NCBI GenBank assembly: GCA_035551575.1
Contig: DASZNJ010000452.1
Coordinates: 1 to 5,940, forward strand
Length of the DNA stretch: 5,940 bases
Reading direction: 5' to 3'
From: JABFXC01 sp035551575
Lineage (GTDB): Bacteria > Gemmatimonadota > Gemmatimonadetes > Gemmatimonadales > Gemmatimonadaceae
A program made the position numbers and the translations under genes. Shown piece by piece: positions 4,914-5,940 of the stretch (position 1 is the stretch's first letter; each line of letters opens with the position of its first letter). Under the pieces are notes generated by a model that made no database searches, was not told the origin of the DNA, and saw nothing but the letters and a program-made list of their open reading frames with translations.

Positions 4914-5940
4914 ATGACGCGCTGGCTCCTGGCGGCGATCATCGGTCTGATGATCGCCGCGTTGCATTACGGCCGGTCCCTTCGCGGCTCCGCTGACCGC
5001 GGTTCGCCGGGTGCGCCCGGCGCGCGGTGGCTGGGGATCGACGCACGCCTCGTCGCCGGATTGTTGCGCGCGACTGCCGCCGCACTGGTCGCGGCGATGC
5101 TCCTCGCGGCGCCGAGCGGCCGCGCGCGGCCGCAGCGTCCCCTGGTGGCGGTCGACGTCTCGGCGAGCTGGACGCGGGGCGACACCGCGCTGCGCGCATG
5201 GCGGCGAGGCGCCGCGGCCGCGACCGCGACGGCGCACGGCGACTCGATGCTCCTCTTCGGAGATTCGCTGCGCCTGAGCACCAGGCTTCCCGAACGGCCG
5301 GGCGACCGGCATTCGAGGATCGGTCCCGTGCTCGACGCCGCGCGCGACGCACATCGCGCCCTGGTGGTCGTGAGCGACGGGGAGTTCAGCGACGGCGGCG
5401 CGCTTCCCGCCGGTACCCGCCTGGCGCTCACGCCGGGTGCCCCGGTCACCGACGTCGCGGTCGTCTCCCTCGCCGCGCCCGCGCGCGTGGCGCCTGGGGA
5501 CACCGTACCGGTTCGCGTCACCGTCCGCGCCGGCGGCCAACCGGTGCCCGATGCCGCGGTGACGATCGGTTTTCCCGGCGGCGCGACGGCGACGACGCGC
5601 AGCGGACCGTTAGGCAGCTTCGCCGAGCGCGAGCTCGCCGCCGGCGTCGTCGCGCCGCGAGGGGAGCGCGAGGAGCTGTTGCGGGCGGCGGTGAGCTCCC
5701 CGGGGGACGTCGAGCCGCGCAACGACACCCTGACCACGGTCGTGGAGGTCACGCGCGCTCCCGTCGCGGTGCTGGTGTCGTCGTCGCCCGACCCCGATGC
5801 GCGCGCCGCGCTCGAGGCCCTTTCGGGGGCGTCGACCGCGCGGCCGCGCGGGTTCTACCAGGTCGCCCCCGGCGCCTGGCGCGACGCGACGACGCTGCGC
5901 GCGGTCGGTGCCGCCGAGGTGCGAGCGGCCGCCGCGGCCG
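4914..5940 (+). CDS. Two-TM VWA-domain membrane protein, 3' end missing
   Basis: The frame stays open from the ATG at 4914 to the window edge, giving 342 residues without a stop. An in-frame stop at 4881 (that of the M23 gene) and no other in-frame start between make this ATG the first possible one; no clear Shine-Dalgarno precedes it. Two hydrophobic segments (about 4-18, WLLAAIIGLMIAALH, and 47-66, LVAGLLRATAAALVAAMLLA) flank a short Gly/Pro/Arg-rich linker. A von Willebrand A-like domain follows: LVAVDVSAS (77-85) supplies the DxSxS of the metal site (D81, S83, S85) and LVVVSDGEFSD (150-160) the later Asp (D155). After this, 178-280 (DVAVVSLAAPARVAPGDTVPVRVTV to PRNDTLTTVVEV) looks like an Ig/CARDB-like beta domain, and from 283 (PVAVLVSSSPDPDARAALEAL) a new alpha/beta domain begins. 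Layout recalls BatA-like or amidotransferase-like VWA proteins; substrate and role unknown. Probably cotranscribed with ftsZ and the hydrolase, 30 bases downstream. Confidence 0.8.
   Translation, partial: MTRWLLAAIIGLMIAALHYGRSLRGSADRGSPGAPGARWLGIDARLVAGLLRATAAALVAAMLLAAPSGRARPQRPLVAVDVSASWTRGDTALRAWRRGAAAATATAHGDSMLLFGDSLRLSTRLPERPGDRHSRIGPVLDAARDAHRALVVVSDGEFSDGGALPAGTRLALTPGAPVTDVAVVSLAAPARVAPGDTVPVRVTVRAGGQPVPDAAVTIGFPGGATATTRSGPLGSFAERELAAGVVAPRGEREELLRAAVSSPGDVEPRNDTLTTVVEVTRAPVAVLVSSSPDPDARAALEALSGASTARPRGFYQVAPGAWRDATTLRAVGAAEVRAAAAA

Noticed and set aside
4900..4917. Five-codon mini frame (ATG to TGA) whose stop overlaps the VWA start as ATGA
   Set aside because: Could act as a leader peptide for coupling, but such a short frame occurs easily by chance and no ribosome-binding site makes it convincing.
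4031..4996. 321-codon + strand frame inside the M23 gene and into the VWA gene
   Set aside because: Out of frame with the M23 peptidase, which has all catalytic motifs; its product is almost entirely Arg, Ala, Gly and Asp. It also overlaps the start of the VWA gene.
2367..5540. Very long (1057-codon) open frame on the minus strand across ftsZ, the M23 gene and the VWA gene
   Set aside because: It is antisense to three well-supported genes and its translation is Arg/Ala/Asp/His-rich low-complexity without motifs, the usual shadow frame in GC-rich coding DNA.

Overview
The window carries the distal part of a division and cell wall (dcw) cluster, all on the + strand: the 3' part of ftsQ, then ftsA, a 466-base gap, ftsZ, an M23 (LytM-type) peptidoglycan hydrolase, and the 5' part of a two-transmembrane von Willebrand factor A (VWA) protein that runs off the right edge. 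The DNA is very GC-rich, with strong G/C preference at third codon positions. The gene set, the early two-TM VWA protein after an M23 peptidase, and the protein flavour suggest a GC-rich diderm bacterium. Gemmatimonadota is my best guess from general resemblance, but it is not proven by anything in the window.

Region 1 (1-1961): ftsQ and ftsA overlap by an ATGA and are probably one translationally coupled operon coming from the left. Region 2 (1962-2427): the only long non-coding stretch. It holds five tandem copies of a 7-base ATCAGC-type repeat, a strong intrinsic terminator (11-bp perfect stem plus five T), two perfect DnaA boxes in opposite orientations with one degenerate partner, AT-richer patches, a possible extended -10, and a hairpin-capable leader just before ftsZ. 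Region 3 (2428-4883): ftsZ and the M23 hydrolase, coupled through a TTGA stop/start overlap with a good Shine-Dalgarno inside the ftsZ end. Region 4 (4914-5940): the VWA gene, truncated by the window end.

FtsQ (periplasmic scaffold), FtsA (actin-like membrane tether) and FtsZ (tubulin-like ring) form the core divisome. The M23 enzyme would cut peptidoglycan cross-links in the periplasm, and its coupling to ftsZ suggests co-production with the ring. The role of the VWA protein is unknown. The most interesting part is the ftsA-ftsZ gap: ftsZ appears to be uncoupled from ftsQA by a terminator and placed behind DnaA boxes, which would suit replication-linked control of ftsZ.
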